A DNA stretch of 51,960 nucleotides from Thiothrix sp. (GTDB taxonomy: Bacteria; Pseudomonadota; Gammaproteobacteria; Thiotrichales; Thiotrichaceae), in contig JAGRJD010000012.1 in NCBI GenBank assembly GCA_020442915.1, positions 1-51,960 of the forward strand. Reading direction: 5' to 3'. A program made the position numbers and the translations under genes. The notes beneath the pieces are model-generated. The model ran no database searches. It saw nothing but the letters and a program-made list of their open reading frames with translations, and was not told the origin of the DNA. Shown piece by piece: positions 24,946-33,577 of this stretch. Positions within the stretch are counted from its first letter, which is position 1. Every line of letters starts with the position of its first letter.

Positions 24946-27900
24946 TCAAAACCGGGAGCTTTTGTTCACCGCTCCCATGAGCCCGTCCAGTGCCTCAATC
25001 AGCTCCCGTGACGGTTTGTGAAAAAACACCCCGCGTGCCGGGTGTTCCGGGTGCATGCCACGCAGGAACAGGTACAGTACCCCGCCCACATCCCGCTCCC
25101 AGTCATAATCCGCCAGGCGCTGGCCCAGATAACGATGCAGGGCCACGCAGTAGATCAGGTACTGGAGGTAGTAATGGGCATCGGCCATGGCCTGTTCCAG
25201 TACTTCCGGGGTGTAGTCGCTCCCGTTTTCCCCGAGCCGGTTGGACTTGTAATCGACCAGATAAAAACGCCCCTGATGCCGGAATACCAGATCGACATAG
25301 CCTTTCATGTAACCGCGTACTTCCTTGAAGGACAGCTGCGCCACGGCCATCCGGATCATGGCCCGGTCATGGGGCAGATACTGCCGCAACACCTGCTGCA
25401 GTGTTTCGGGGCGCAGGCACTCGACCGGAAAATAAAATTCCAGCTCGTCCAGACGGGCTTCATGCCCGATATCGGCCAGCTTCAGGTGACCCTCGGGCAG
25501 CAGGGGAGCCTGCAGGGTCCGGGTGAGCAGGGTTTCTGCTGCGGTGCGCCATTCCGTTTCAAAACCGGAAGCCAGCAGCGCCGGTTCAATCACGGTGGCA
25601 CGTTGTGGTACCAGTGGTGCCTGAAAGTCCAGTTCCTCCAGCATCTTGTGCAGGCATACGCCTGCCTGCTGACCGGCGGGAAATACCGCCAGATCCCGCT
25701 CCCGGTGTGGCCGGGTCTGGAGCAGAATCTGCCCGAGGTCATGATCCGGGCGCTCGTCATGCCGACCGGATACCAGCCCGCTGAAGCTGCTCAGACGCGG
25801 TACCGGAGCAATGCGCCCGCTGAACTGGCGCGACATCAGCAGTTGCCGGTCTTCCGGTGCCCGGTAGTGCACCGCCCCGGCATCCGGCAGGCCCTGATAA
25901 CTGATGGAATCCGCACTGCGGCGCTGCAGCTGCTGGATGGCCTGCTGCATCAGCTGCTGGCGTTCCGTGGCCGGCATGCCGTTTTTGGCGACGGCGGCCA
26001 TGATGGCCTCCGCCTCCGGCAGGTGCCCGAATAGCAGCCAGGACAGGGCGGAGTGGTTGTCCGCCTTTTTGACCAGGCCACTGGTCATGCCGATGGTGCA
26101 TTGGTACTGGGCGCGGGTCAGGGCCACATACAGCAGGCGGGCATCTTCACCCTGTTCCTCGGCCTGGTGGCTGGCCACTGCCTCCTCCCGCCGGTACTGT
26201 CCGGCCTGCAGGCAGTTGTCCCCGCTGGCTGCATCATGCCAGCTGAACCAGTCATTTTTGTCAGAACGGTTTCCGGGTGTGCGCCACAGGAACGGGCAGT
26301 AGACCAGCGGGTATTGCAGGCCCTTGCTTTTGTGGATGGTGACAATCTGCACCAGATGTTCGTCACTTTCCAGGCGCAGCTGATGGTCTTCATCCGTGCT
26401 GCTACGGCTGGCCTGGGCACGCTGCCGCAACCAGCGCAGGGTGGCATGCATGCCCAGGGATTCGGTACGGCTTTCCCGGTGCAGTATCTCGGCCAGATGC
26501 AGCAGGTTGGTGAGGCGGCGCTCTCCGTCCACGTATCTGAGCAGGTTTTCCCGTACCTGAAAGTGCTGCATCCAGCTGCGCAGCATGCGCATGATGCCAT
26601 GCTCCTGCCACAGCTGCTGCAGCTGCAGGAAATGCTCCAGCACCTGATCAAACCGTTCGGGATGGTGCTCGAAATCCAGCAGGTCCTGTGCCGTTCCGCC
26701 CATCAGTTCCGTCACCCAGGCACGGTGGATGCGTCCGGTATGGCTGCCTTCCGCCACCGCTGTCAGTACCAGCCGCAGCTCGGTGGCTTCGTCGGTTTCA
26801 AAAATGCCGATCGGGGATTTCTGTACGCTGGCGATACCGTTATGCTGCAGGGCCTGCTTGATCAGGCGGCCCTGGCGGTGGCTGCGCACCAGTACCGCAA
26901 AATCCCCGCTGCTGACCGGGTGCTTGCCGATACGGGCCTTGCCCTGCTGCCCGAGCTGCAGCAGGCGAGCGATGTCATCAGCTACCGCCTGTGCCACTTT
27001 CTGCATCACGGTGGTGGCATTGATGGTTTCATCCAGCCGGTCCCAGTCCCAGATGCGCAACGGGGCCATGGGAGCGGGGGTCCGGAGCCGGTTTTTGACG
27101 GTACCACCGCATTGCACGTGTTCATAACCGATGCGGTGCTGGTTGCGGAACGGATCGGGGGCCTGTTCAAACAGGGTGTTGAGGGCGTTGATCAGTTCCG
27201 GGCTGGAGCGGAAATTCCGGTCCAGGGTGTACTGCCGTTCCGGGGCCACGGCATTGGCAGCCTGCAGGTAGGTATGAATGTCCGCCCCCCGGAAGCTGTA
27301 GATGGCCTGCTTGGGATCGCCGACGTAAAACACCCGGCCCTGATCACGGTAGATGGTGGCGAAAATGTGGTACTGGATCGGGTCGGTATCCTGAAATTCA
27401 TCAATCAGGGCCACCTGATAGCGCCGGGAGAGGGCATGGGCCAGCGCCGGGCGCAGGCGCAGGGCTTGCTCCAGCTGTACCAGCAGGTCGTCATAGGCGA
27501 GCTGGCCTGACTGCTGCTTGTGTTGCGGCAATTCCGTGCGCAGCCACTCCAGCAGCCGGTAGTGCAGCTGATCCAGAGCCGCCTGCAGCAGAGCCTCCCG
27601 TTGCGTGGCCTGCTCCAGCAGGGCCTGCATGAGCGGGAAGAAGGGGTGTTGCGGTGGTTGTTGACGAACTTTGGTACCTTTTTCGATAGCCTCTGGCGTG
27701 AAGCGGACCAGGTATTTTTCCAGCCCGTACGGGTGTTCCTGCTCCAGCAAGGTCTGCATGGCTGTGCGCAAATCAGCCAGCTGTTTGGCGCCATAGCTGC
27801 TGTTTTTCATCACCTCCGAGGCCAGCAGGCCCATAATGTCAGCCTGTTCAGCTGTCCAGGATTGGTGTATTTGTGTCAGGGTCTGCTGCAGTGCCTGTTC

Positions 27901-28596
27901 CAGTGTCAACAGCGCCTGTGCATCCACCGGTGCATCCAGCACCGGCGTCAGGTAGGGTTTGCCGATGAAGTCCTGCACGCTCGCCAGCAGGGTATCGGGG
28001 GTCAGTTTTTTGGGGAACAGGAAGTGCTTCAGCACGGCATGGTTCAGGGGATCGGGGTCGGCAAGGTGTTGCTGCCAGAACTGGTCGGCCAGCTGACGCA
28101 GCAGTTCGGATTCATCGCTGACCAGTTCGGTTTCAAAGGGCAGCCCCACCTCAAAGGCATGCTCCTGCAGGGCACGCTGGCAGAAGCCGTGGATGGTGAA
28201 TACCGCCGCCTCGTCAAAGTTGAGCAGGGCACGTTGCAGCAGCCAGAGCCGGGTCCGGGTCGCCGGATAGCAGGCCAGCAGCTGGTGATATTCCCGGGCT
28301 GCTTTGGTGGTGGCAGGTTTTTTACCGTGCTGCTCAGCGTGCAGCACGGCTTCATACAGCTGCACCGCAGTTTTCAGGCGGGAGCGGATACGTTCCCGCA
28401 ACTCATCGGTGGCGGCGCGGGTATAGGTCACAACCAGCAGCTGGTCCACCGTCAGTTCATTGTCCTCTGTCAGGCTCTGCTCCAATAGCAGACGCAGGTA
28501 CAGCAGCGAAAGGGTCCAGGTTTTCCCGGTACCGGCACTGGCCTGGATCAGGTTGTGGCCGCTCAGGGGAATTGCCAGGGCATTGAGTGTTTGCAT
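24946..28596 (-). CDS. recB: Exodeoxyribonuclease V beta subunit (RecB)
   Basis: 1216 residues, close to E. coli RecB. The SF1A helicase part begins ASAGTGKTWTLSLLYLRLLL (Walker A at about 19-26), with VVTYTRAATDELRERI next, ALIDEFQDTDPIQYHIF (motif II) near residue 400, VGDPKQAIYSFRGAD and later IVTIHKSKGLQYPLVYCP and LYVALTRAQ. The C-terminal nuclease has LVDYKSNRLG near residue 1117, with QLYLIYCVALHRYL-type sequence following. Together with RecC and RecD it processes double-strand ends and responds to Chi. recC and recD are usually adjacent; neither lies beside it here, so the subunits are presumably encoded elsewhere. Convergent with the oxygenase gene. Confidence 0.95.
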   Translation of the reverse strand: MQTLNALAIPLSGHNLIQASAGTGKTWTLSLLYLRLLLEQSLTEDNELTVDQLLVVTYTRAATDELRERIRSRLKTAVQLYEAVLHAEQHGKKPATTKAAREYHQLLACYPATRTRLWLLQRALLNFDEAAVFTIHGFCQRALQEHAFEVGLPFETELVSDESELLRQLADQFWQQHLADPDPLNHAVLKHFLFPKKLTPDTLLASVQDFIGKPYLTPVLDAPVDAQALLTLEQALQQTLTQIHQSWTAEQADIMGLLASEVMKNSSYGAKQLADLRTAMQTLLEQEHPYGLEKYLVRFTPEAIEKGTKVRQQPPQHPFFPLMQALLEQATQREALLQAALDQLHYRLLEWLRTELPQHKQQSGQLAYDDLLVQLEQALRLRPALAHALSRRYQVALIDEFQDTDPIQYHIFATIYRDQGRVFYVGDPKQAIYSFRGADIHTYLQAANAVAPERQYTLDRNFRSSPELINALNTLFEQAPDPFRNQHRIGYEHVQCGGTVKNRLRTPAPMAPLRIWDWDRLDETINATTVMQKVAQAVADDIARLLQLGQQGKARIGKHPVSSGDFAVLVRSHRQGRLIKQALQHNGIASVQKSPIGIFETDEATELRLVLTAVAEGSHTGRIHRAWVTELMGGTAQDLLDFEHHPERFDQVLEHFLQLQQLWQEHGIMRMLRSWMQHFQVRENLLRYVDGERRLTNLLHLAEILHRESRTESLGMHATLRWLRQRAQASRSSTDEDHQLRLESDEHLVQIVTIHKSKGLQYPLVYCPFLWRTPGNRSDKNDWFSWHDAASGDNCLQAGQYRREEAVASHQAEEQGEDARLLYVALTRAQYQCTIGMTSGLVKKADNHSALSWLLFGHLPEAEAIMAAVAKNGMPATERQQLMQQAIQQLQRRSADSISYQGLPDAGAVHYRAPEDRQLLMSRQFSGRIAPVPRLSSFSGLVSGRHDERPDHDLGQILLQTRPHRERDLAVFPAGQQAGVCLHKMLEELDFQAPLVPQRATVIEPALLASGFETEWRTAAETLLTRTLQAPLLPEGHLKLADIGHEARLDELEFYFPVECLRPETLQQVLRQYLPHDRAMIRMAVAQLSFKEVRGYMKGYVDLVFRHQGRFYLVDYKSNRLGENGSDYTPEVLEQAMADAHYYLQYLIYCVALHRYLGQRLADYDWERDVGGVLYLFLRGMHPEHPARGVFFHKPSRELIEALDGLMGAVNKSSRF

Positions 28597-28764
28597 GGTG
28601 GTGACTTGCGCAAAAAATCAAAAAAACAGTGTACGTGCTTGTCATCTTCGGGGGAACGTCTGCGTTAATCGGATTAAGCTTGCATTCATACTGCGGGCTT
28701 GTCGAGCGGATACAGGAAGTATCCGGTTATGCTCTTTACCGATAGTTATCTGGAGTGATTCCCA

Positions 28765-29040
28765 ATGAAACATTTCATCATGATCGCGTTTTCTTCCCTG
28801 ATTCTGGCCGGTTCCGGCTATGCCCTGGCAGGTGCCAAGCCGGTTGAGGCACCGGAGCCACCGGCACCGGTGATCCAGGTGCAGGACAAGCAGCCGGTCA
28901 TTGAGCCGGTGGTCGATGCCTGTGACAAAGCCTCACCCGATGCGGCCCAGTGCCAGAAAGTGGAAGAAGCCGATACCGCAGGACCGGTACAGCAACAGCA
29001 ACAGGCTCCTGCCGTGATTGAAAAGGACCAGAAGGCCTGA
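28765..29040 (+). CDS. Small exported protein of unknown function
   Basis: 91 residues. Signal peptide MKHFIMIAFSSLILAGSGYALAGA, then a Pro/Glu/Gln-rich mature part with two Cys (VDACDKASPDAAQCQKVEE) that could form a disulphide, and a QQQQQ run near the end. No family is recognised. GGAG lies before the ATG. The leader contains a seven-base-pair hairpin, CGGATAC/GTATCCG, at 28707-28725. It is divergent from recB; the coding assignment rests on the clear signal peptide and ribosome site. Confidence 0.6.
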   Translation: MKHFIMIAFSSLILAGSGYALAGAKPVEAPEPPAPVIQVQDKQPVIEPVVDACDKASPDAAQCQKVEEADTAGPVQQQQQAPAVIEKDQKA

Positions 29041-29107
29041 AACTTGCGAGGGCGCTTCACCTGTTGAGCGCGTAGCCGGCTGCTGCTTTCCGGAGCAGCG
29101 GCCATCC

Positions 29108-29134
29108 GGAAACCCCTCAGTCCGAGGGGTTTCC
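29108..29134. terminator. Perfect 11-bp hairpin at the ygfX-like stop
   Basis: GGAAACCCCTC (29108-29118) and GAGGGGTTTCC (29124-29134) pair perfectly round a five-base loop. It overlaps the last codons and stop of the ygfX-like gene on the minus strand and lies 68 bases after the small exported-protein gene on plus. There is no T run, so it resembles a bidirectional stabilising or Rho-assisted structure. Confidence 0.55.
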
Positions 29135-29623
29135 ACCATCGGCAGGCAGCAGCTTCATGCGCCGGCGCAGGTGTTGACGCTGCTGCAGGGGCACATTGTC
29201 CGGCAGGACCCAGCAGCAGTAAGGTCTGCCGCTGCGGGTCCGGAAGTTGAGGATGCTGATGTTCAGGGTACTGAAACTGCTGCCGCACAGCCTGACCGGA
29301 AACCGTCTGCCATCACCGCGTACCATCTCCCAGCCGCCGAATTCGCGCCAGTACAGCTGGTGCACCTGCTGATGCGGGAGCCGCTGCCGACAGCGCAGCA
29401 GGTTCCAGACCAGTGACGCGGGAATGGCCAGCAGGAGGCTCCAGCGGAGCCAGAGCGGCAGGGCATCAAGCATCAGGGGGATGCTGAAGGCCGACAGGTG
29501 CAGGAGCAGCACCAGAGTGGTCAGCAGGTTTGACGGGCCGGGCGTGAGAACCAGTTCCGCCACAAAGGGATTGTCGACCGGGCGGGCTGCCGCCTGCACC
29601 GGCCCGTCAGGACCACCCCCCAA
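29117..29623 (-). CDS. YgfX (CptA)-like membrane protein
   Basis: Up to 168 residues. Two adjacent membrane helices (about residues 33-53 and 57-77: TTLVLLLHLSAFSIPLML and WSLLLAIPASLVWNLL) are followed by a cytosolic beta-rich tail (WEMVRGDGRRFPVRLCG..., ISILNFRTRSGRPYCCWVLPDN, RQHLRRRMKLL) that follows the YgfX plan. YgfX was described as a toxin partner of SdhE (YgfY), but no sdhE gene is nearby. It starts one base after the phosphorylase stop if the TTG at 29623 is used; GTGs at 29599 and 29563 are alternatives and none has a strong ribosome site. Last gene of the nagZ run. Confidence 0.55.
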   Translation of the reverse strand: MGGGPDGPVQAAARPVDNPFVAELVLTPGPSNLLTTLVLLLHLSAFSIPLMLDALPLWLRWSLLLAIPASLVWNLLRCRQRLPHQQVHQLYWREFGGWEMVRGDGRRFPVRLCGSSFSTLNISILNFRTRSGRPYCCWVLPDNVPLQQRQHLRRRMKLLPADGGNPSD

Positions 29624-29624
29624 C

Positions 29625-30374
29625 TCAGCAGCTCAGTGATTTCAGCAGGGTGCGCACATTGGCCAGTCCGACGGCAAGGTTGCTGCGGATGGTGTCCATG
29701 GTGATCACGTGGCTGTTTTTGCCGGCAGCCCAGTTCGAGACCACGGCACAGCAGGCATAATCCAGTCCCAGCTCACGGGCCAGTGCCGTTTCCGGCATGC
29801 CGGTCATGCCCACAATATGGGCGCCATCACGCTCCAGGCGCAGGATTTCCGCTGCGGTTTCCAGCCGTGGTCCCTGGGTGGCGGCGTAGGTGGCATTCTC
29901 GACCAGACTCAGGCCGGCCTGAGTGGCAGCCCTGATCACCATCTCGCGCATGCTGGCGCTGTAGGGGCGGGAAAAGTCGATATGGGTGACAACATTCAGG
30001 CCCTCCTCGAAAAAGGTATGCGGACGGTCATGGGTATAATCGATGATCTGGTCCGGAATCACCAGGGTCTGTGGCTTCATGCCAGCGGTGATGCCGCCCA
30101 CGGCGGCGACTGCCAGCACGTTCCTGACGCCCAGATGATGCAGGGCCCAGATATTGGCGCGGTAGTTGACCTTATGGGGGGGAATGGTGTGGGTATAACC
30201 GTGGCGGGCCAGGAAGACGATACGTTTGTCCCCGATCAGCCCGTGGGTGAACTGGCCGGACGGCTCGCCGAACGGGGTGTGCACCACCTCGCGCTGGATC
30301 ACTTCCAGTCCGTCGATTTCGGTCAGACCGGTGCCCCCGATCACGGCAAAATCAATTGCGTTTTTGTTGCTCAT
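29625..30374 (-). CDS. S-methyl-5'-thioinosine phosphorylase (MTAP family)
   Basis: 249 residues. Purine nucleoside phosphorylase family 2: phosphate loop AVIGGTGLTEI, base and ribose contacts ARHGYTHTIPPHKVNYRANI, AAVGGI, TYAATQGPRLETAAEI and VGMTGMPE. The SNWAAGK segment, the size and the linkage with nagZ and hpt match the S-methyl-5'-thioinosine phosphorylase of pseudomonads (deaminated methylthioadenosine salvage) better than the human MTAP. It cleaves methylthioinosine to hypoxanthine and methylthioribose-1-phosphate; the neighbouring phosphoribosyltransferase can recover the hypoxanthine. Same operon as hpt and nagZ. Confidence 0.85.
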   Translation of the reverse strand: MSNKNAIDFAVIGGTGLTEIDGLEVIQREVVHTPFGEPSGQFTHGLIGDKRIVFLARHGYTHTIPPHKVNYRANIWALHHLGVRNVLAVAAVGGITAGMKPQTLVIPDQIIDYTHDRPHTFFEEGLNVVTHIDFSRPYSASMREMVIRAATQAGLSLVENATYAATQGPRLETAAEILRLERDGAHIVGMTGMPETALARELGLDYACCAVVSNWAAGKNSHVITMDTIRSNLAVGLANVRTLLKSLSC

Positions 30375-30441
30375 GTTAATTTTTACCTGTGCTTAAGTCG
30401 CCGTGTGCAGGTTTTCCGGAAAACCTGTACTGAAATGCTTA

Positions 30442-31005
30442 TCATGTTTGTTCTGTGTTAAGCGCATAGATGCCGTCGGCATTGCGCCAGTATTCGCAGT
30501 AATCCATGCCGAAACCGAACACATAGCGGTCCGGTACCTGCAGGACAGAATAATCGCACTGCAGCCCCTCGACCCGCCGCTGGTGCAGTTTTTCGGCCAG
30601 CAGTGCCACCTTGACCGAGGCCGCGCCCTGGTTTTCGCACCACTGCTTCACCACCTTCAGGGTATGGCCCTCGTCCAGAATATCATCTACCAGCAGTATG
30701 TGCCGCCCACCCACCGAACGCACCGGAAACTTGATCCACTCGACCACAGCCTCCCCTTTGGTGGCGCCCCGGTAACGGGTCGCGTGCAGGTAGTTGGTCT
30801 GGAGCGGGAAATTCAGCCGGGTCAGCAGTTGCCCCATGGTCACCAGTCCGCCGTTCATGATGCAGATGAGCAGTGGATTCCGGTCGCCCAGATCGGCACG
30901 GATGTCGTCAGCCAGCCGGTCCAGTGCGGCACGGACTTCCTTGCCGGTATACAGGCAGTCTGCCTGTTCCAGTACCTGTTGCAGTTCCGGGGGAGTGGTA
31001 TTCAT
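30442..31005 (-). CDS. Hypoxanthine-guanine phosphoribosyltransferase
   Basis: 187 residues. Type I phosphoribosyltransferase with the PRPP loop ILLVDDILDEGHTL, ICIMNGG at the pyrophosphate site, and a purine end segment VPDRYVFGFGMDYCEYWRN. It joins hypoxanthine or guanine with PRPP to form IMP or GMP. An ATG at 31003-31005 is used; a TTG start six codons upstream exists but overlaps the previous gene. It lies between dsrE-like and methylthioinosine phosphorylase genes, so the hypoxanthine released by the latter would be reused here. Confidence 0.85.
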   Translation of the reverse strand: MNTTPPELQQVLEQADCLYTGKEVRAALDRLADDIRADLGDRNPLLICIMNGGLVTMGQLLTRLNFPLQTNYLHATRYRGATKGEAVVEWIKFPVRSVGGRHILLVDDILDEGHTLKVVKQWCENQGAASVKVALLAEKLHQRRVEGLQCDYSVLQVPDRYVFGFGMDYCEYWRNADGIYALNTEQT

Positions 31006-31019
31006 GTTGTCGCTTGCCT

Positions 31020-31391
31020 TCAATAAGTCAGTGTCACGGCATCCGGATCCATGGCTTCGCTGATGATGTAGGCCGCACCGACCCGCTCTTCGATCTCGGG
31101 GATCATGTCTTCGGCCTGCCAGTCTGCCGGTGGCGCACAGACCTTGATGACAGCCCCGGCCTGCACGGCTTCCTGCAGGTAATCATACAGGGTTCTGAGG
31201 TCATTGCCATGAATCGGTATGCCGGCGGCGATGTCACGGCGTGCCAGATTGATGTTGGGACCCGAAAGGATGATTTCGGTTTCAAACTGCATGGCGGCGG
31301 CAGCGGCGGCCTGGAACAGCGGCTGGACCAGATTGTCCGGGCGTTCGGACCAGGGGCTGTTGTGCAGAATGATGATCAGCTTGTTGGCCAT
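31020..31391 (-). CDS. DsrE family protein
   Basis: 123 residues. It begins MANKLIIILHNSPWSERPDNL, then AAAAAAMQFETEIILSGPNINLARRD, and a C-terminal half with KVCAPPADWQAEDMIPE. DsrE/DsrF-like folds carry persulfide transfer in sulfur oxidisers and tRNA thiolation, usually through a Cys; here one Cys (KVCAP) sits near the middle. The start is decided by AAGGAGG at 31402-31408, which is ten bases before the ATG at 31389-31391 but only one base before the ATG at 31398-31400. It lies between nagZ and hpt in the same run. Confidence 0.75.
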   Translation of the reverse strand: MANKLIIILHNSPWSERPDNLVQPLFQAAAAAAMQFETEIILSGPNINLARRDIAAGIPIHGNDLRTLYDYLQEAVQAGAVIKVCAPPADWQAEDMIPEIEERVGAAYIISEAMDPDAVTLTY

Positions 31392-31454
31392 GGCTTCCAT
31401 GCCTCCTTGCCGGTATTGGCTTTTAGTGTATCGGGAAAGCGGGTTCACGCCCGC

Positions 31455-32480
31455 TCAGGCCAGCTGGCTGATCCGGGTGGCTGCCTGCTGCCAGTATTCC
31501 TGGGCCAGCAGGGCCGAGCGGTTCATGAAGGGCTGGCCACGCATGCGTTCGACCCGTTGCCGGGCGGCGGCGGGCCGCTCCAGCCCGGCCCGGTCCAGCA
31601 CCTCAATGGCACCGGCCCGGTTGTTGCACAGCAACGCCATGTCGCAGCCGGCAGCCAGTGCGGCTTCGGCGCGTTCGGCATAACTGCCGGCGAAACTGGC
31701 GCCTTCCATGTTGAGGTCGTCACTGAAAATGACGCCCTCAAAACCCAGTTCGGCCCGCAGGATATCCTCGATCCAGATGCGCGAGAAGCCGGCCGGCTGG
31801 CTGTCGACCTGCTGGTAGATCACGTGTGCGGGCATGATGGCATCCAGCAGCCCCTGTTGCACCAGTTCCCGGAACGGCACCAGATCACGGGCGATGTCGG
31901 CCCGGCTGCGCCCGTCCCTGGGAATGGCCAGGTGCGAGTCGGCACTGACCCAGCCATGGCCGGGGAAATGCTTGCCGGTGGCGGCCATGCCGGCCTGATG
32001 CATGCCCCGGATGTAGGCACCGGCCAGTTTGACCACCCCTTCCGGGCTGTGGTGAAAGGCGCGGTCGCCGATGACGCTGCTGTGACCGTAATCCAGGTCC
32101 AGTACCGGTGCAAAGCTGAAGTCGATGCCGGCAGCGCGTACTTCAGCCGCCATGAGCCAGCCGGTGCGGAAGGCCGTATCCAGAGCGGCTTCGGGATCGG
32201 TGTCATATTGCCGGCCCAGCTGTGCGACCGGTGGCAGCCGAGTAAATTCGGGCCGGAAACGTTGCACCCTGCCGCCTTCATGATCCACGGCCAGCAACAG
32301 CTCCCGGTTCTTGCCGGCAGCTGCACGCACGGCCCGGCACAGGTCCGTCATCTGCGCGGCGGACTGGTAGTTGCGGGTGAAAAAGATAACGCCGCCAACC
32401 TCGGGGTGTTGCAGCAGTTCGCGCTCTTCCGGAGTCAGGTCGACCCCCTCCAGATCCAGCATCAGGGCTCCGATGGCCAT
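31455..32480 (-). CDS. nagZ: Beta-N-acetylhexosaminidase (NagZ)
   Basis: 341 residues, GH3 family. Cytoplasmic murein recycling: removes the GlcNAc from anhydro-muropeptides. Motifs are MLDLEGVDLTPEERELLQHP at the start, LAVDHEGGRVQRF, GKHFPGHGWVSADSH with the catalytic Asp/His pair, and EGVIFSDDLNMEGAS with the nucleophile Asp. The size and end match the bacterial enzyme. AGGAG lies upstream. It heads a minus-strand run with dsrE-like, hpt, methylthioinosine phosphorylase and ygfX-like genes. In pseudomonads the phosphorylase also neighbours nagZ. Confidence 0.95.
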   Translation of the reverse strand: MAIGALMLDLEGVDLTPEERELLQHPEVGGVIFFTRNYQSAAQMTDLCRAVRAAAGKNRELLLAVDHEGGRVQRFRPEFTRLPPVAQLGRQYDTDPEAALDTAFRTGWLMAAEVRAAGIDFSFAPVLDLDYGHSSVIGDRAFHHSPEGVVKLAGAYIRGMHQAGMAATGKHFPGHGWVSADSHLAIPRDGRSRADIARDLVPFRELVQQGLLDAIMPAHVIYQQVDSQPAGFSRIWIEDILRAELGFEGVIFSDDLNMEGASFAGSYAERAEAALAAGCDMALLCNNRAGAIEVLDRAGLERPAAARQRVERMRGQPFMNRSALLAQEYWQQAATRISQLA

Positions 32481-32619
32481 GGCATTTCTCCTGGTCGTGC
32501 AATTATTGATTTTCAGGGCATTTGCCTGGGTGGCCCTGTTTTTGTAGCATCCGGTGCTTATTCTATAAGCTTGGACCGGACTTGTCTGCAGCCGACCCGC
32601 AGGATGCCGGAAAAACTGC

Positions 32620-32649
32620 TTGCCTTTTCAAGATTAGAATATTAATATT
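32620..32649 (+). promoter_or_regulatory. Candidate promoter with a 12-bp palindrome
   Basis: TTGCCT (32620-32625) and TAATAT (32643-32648) are separated by 17 bases in an AT-rich patch that contrasts with the surroundings. AATATTAATATT (32638-32649) is a perfect palindrome over the -10 region and could be an operator. It lies about 50 bases before the sulfur-globule-like gene, whose ribosome site GGAGG is at 32689-32693. Inferred from pattern only. Confidence 0.4.
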
Positions 32650-32699
32650 TTCTTATATTGAGTTGTTTCGATGAGTAAGTCACCCGCTGGAGGTTCCAC

Positions 32700-33500
32700 A
32701 TGAACAGGATGAAGGTCGTATTTGCAGTTGCTGCATTCACACTCAGCAGTGCCGTTGTTGCTGCTGATTTTTTTGATAATGGGCAGGGCTCGGGTCAGGG
32801 CCAGGGATCCGGCCAGGGGTCCGGTACCGGACAGAGCCAGGGTTATGGCACCGGCACCGGCAACATGGACGGCTGGGGTCGCGGCAAGGGCAATGCCGAT
32901 GGCGAGATGGACTTTACCCTGAATTTCAAGGGCAAGGGCAAGTCTGACATGGCTTCCGACATGGCCGGCAAGGGCGACGGTAATGCCGCCGGCAACTGGT
33001 GGGGCCGTGGTGATGGCTGGGGCAACGGCTGGAACAATTTCTGGGGCAACACCAATTCCAGCAGCAATGGCTGGGGTGGCCGCATGCCTTATCCCTACTA
33101 TGGCGGCTACCCGCAGATGCAGGCACCGATGATGCCGATGTACGGTGCTTACCCCGGCATGCAGATGCCGCAGATGCAGGCACCGATGATGCCGATGTAC
33201 GGTGCTTACCCCGGCATGCAGATGCCACAGATGCAGGCACCGATGATGCCGGCACAGCCGCCGATGCCGCAGATGCAGCAGGCTCCCAACTTTGCCCAGA
33301 TTCAGCAGCAAATGGCAGCCCAGCGTGCCCAGATGGAAGCCTTCATGCAGCAGATGGAAGCCCAGCGTCAGGCGGCCATGGCAGCCTCCCAGCCGCAGCC
33401 TGCTGCCCCTGCAGCTGCTTCCGCGCAGTCAGCAGCACCGGCGGCTGAGCCTGCTGCTGACAAGCCGGCTGAAGCCGCTGCCGAGGCACCAAAGCCGTAA
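32700..33500 (+). CDS. Sulfur-globule-protein-like secreted Gly/Met/Pro-rich protein
   Basis: 266 residues. Signal peptide MNRMKVVFAVAAFTLSSAVVAA, then a Gly/Ser/Gln tract (GQGSGQGQGSGQGSGTG), DFTLNFKGKGKSDM, a Gly/Trp/Asn section (NWWGRGDGWGNGWNNFWGN), a Tyr/Pro/Met repeat section (YPYYGGYPQMQ and two 19-residue units), a Gln/Ala helix-prone stretch and an Ala/Pro/Glu tail. The Gly-Trp-Asn and Tyr-Pro style resembles SgpA/SgpB-type envelope proteins around periplasmic sulfur globules; the sequence is low in complexity, so this is a family-style match. Strong ribosome site (GGAGG), an AT-rich promoter and paired downstream hairpins suggest high expression. Confidence 0.6.
   Translation: MNRMKVVFAVAAFTLSSAVVAADFFDNGQGSGQGQGSGQGSGTGQSQGYGTGTGNMDGWGRGKGNADGEMDFTLNFKGKGKSDMASDMAGKGDGNAAGNWWGRGDGWGNGWNNFWGNTNSSSNGWGGRMPYPYYGGYPQMQAPMMPMYGAYPGMQMPQMQAPMMPMYGAYPGMQMPQMQAPMMPAQPPMPQMQQAPNFAQIQQQMAAQRAQMEAFMQQMEAQRQAAMAASQPQPAAPAAASAQSAAPAAEPAADKPAEAAAEAPKP
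33114..33251 (+). repeat. 57-base tandem repeat, two full units plus part
   Basis: Units at 33114-33170 and 33171-33227 differ by a single base (the last G/A), with a third partial unit at 33228-33251. Each encodes QMQAPMMPMYGAYPGMQMP. Near identity, even at silent positions, points to recent duplication by slippage or unequal exchange. It lies in frame inside the sulfur-globule-like gene. Confidence 0.9.
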
Positions 33501-33524
33501 CAGCTATGTAAAAGCATGCAACGC

Positions 33525-33564
33525 CATGCCCTGTCACCGGATGAAAAGGTGACAGGGTGGCATG
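33525..33564 (+). terminator. First 3' hairpin after the sulfur-globule-like gene
   Basis: CATGCC plus CTGTCACC pair with GGTGACAG and GGCATG round a nine-base loop, with three unpaired bases on one arm, giving a long stable stem. It is followed after 14 bases by an intrinsic terminator. The double structure suggests an RNA end protected from exonucleases. Confidence 0.5.
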
Positions 33565-33577
33565 ATGAAGGCTGAAG

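Noticed and set aside
26053..27510. A 485-codon plus-strand frame inside recB
   Set aside because: It is antisense to clear RecB helicase motifs and has no ribosome site or recognisable domain.
33114..33251. Tandem 57-base repeats as a possible CRISPR or satellite
   Set aside because: The units are contiguous without spacers and in frame within a secreted low-complexity protein.
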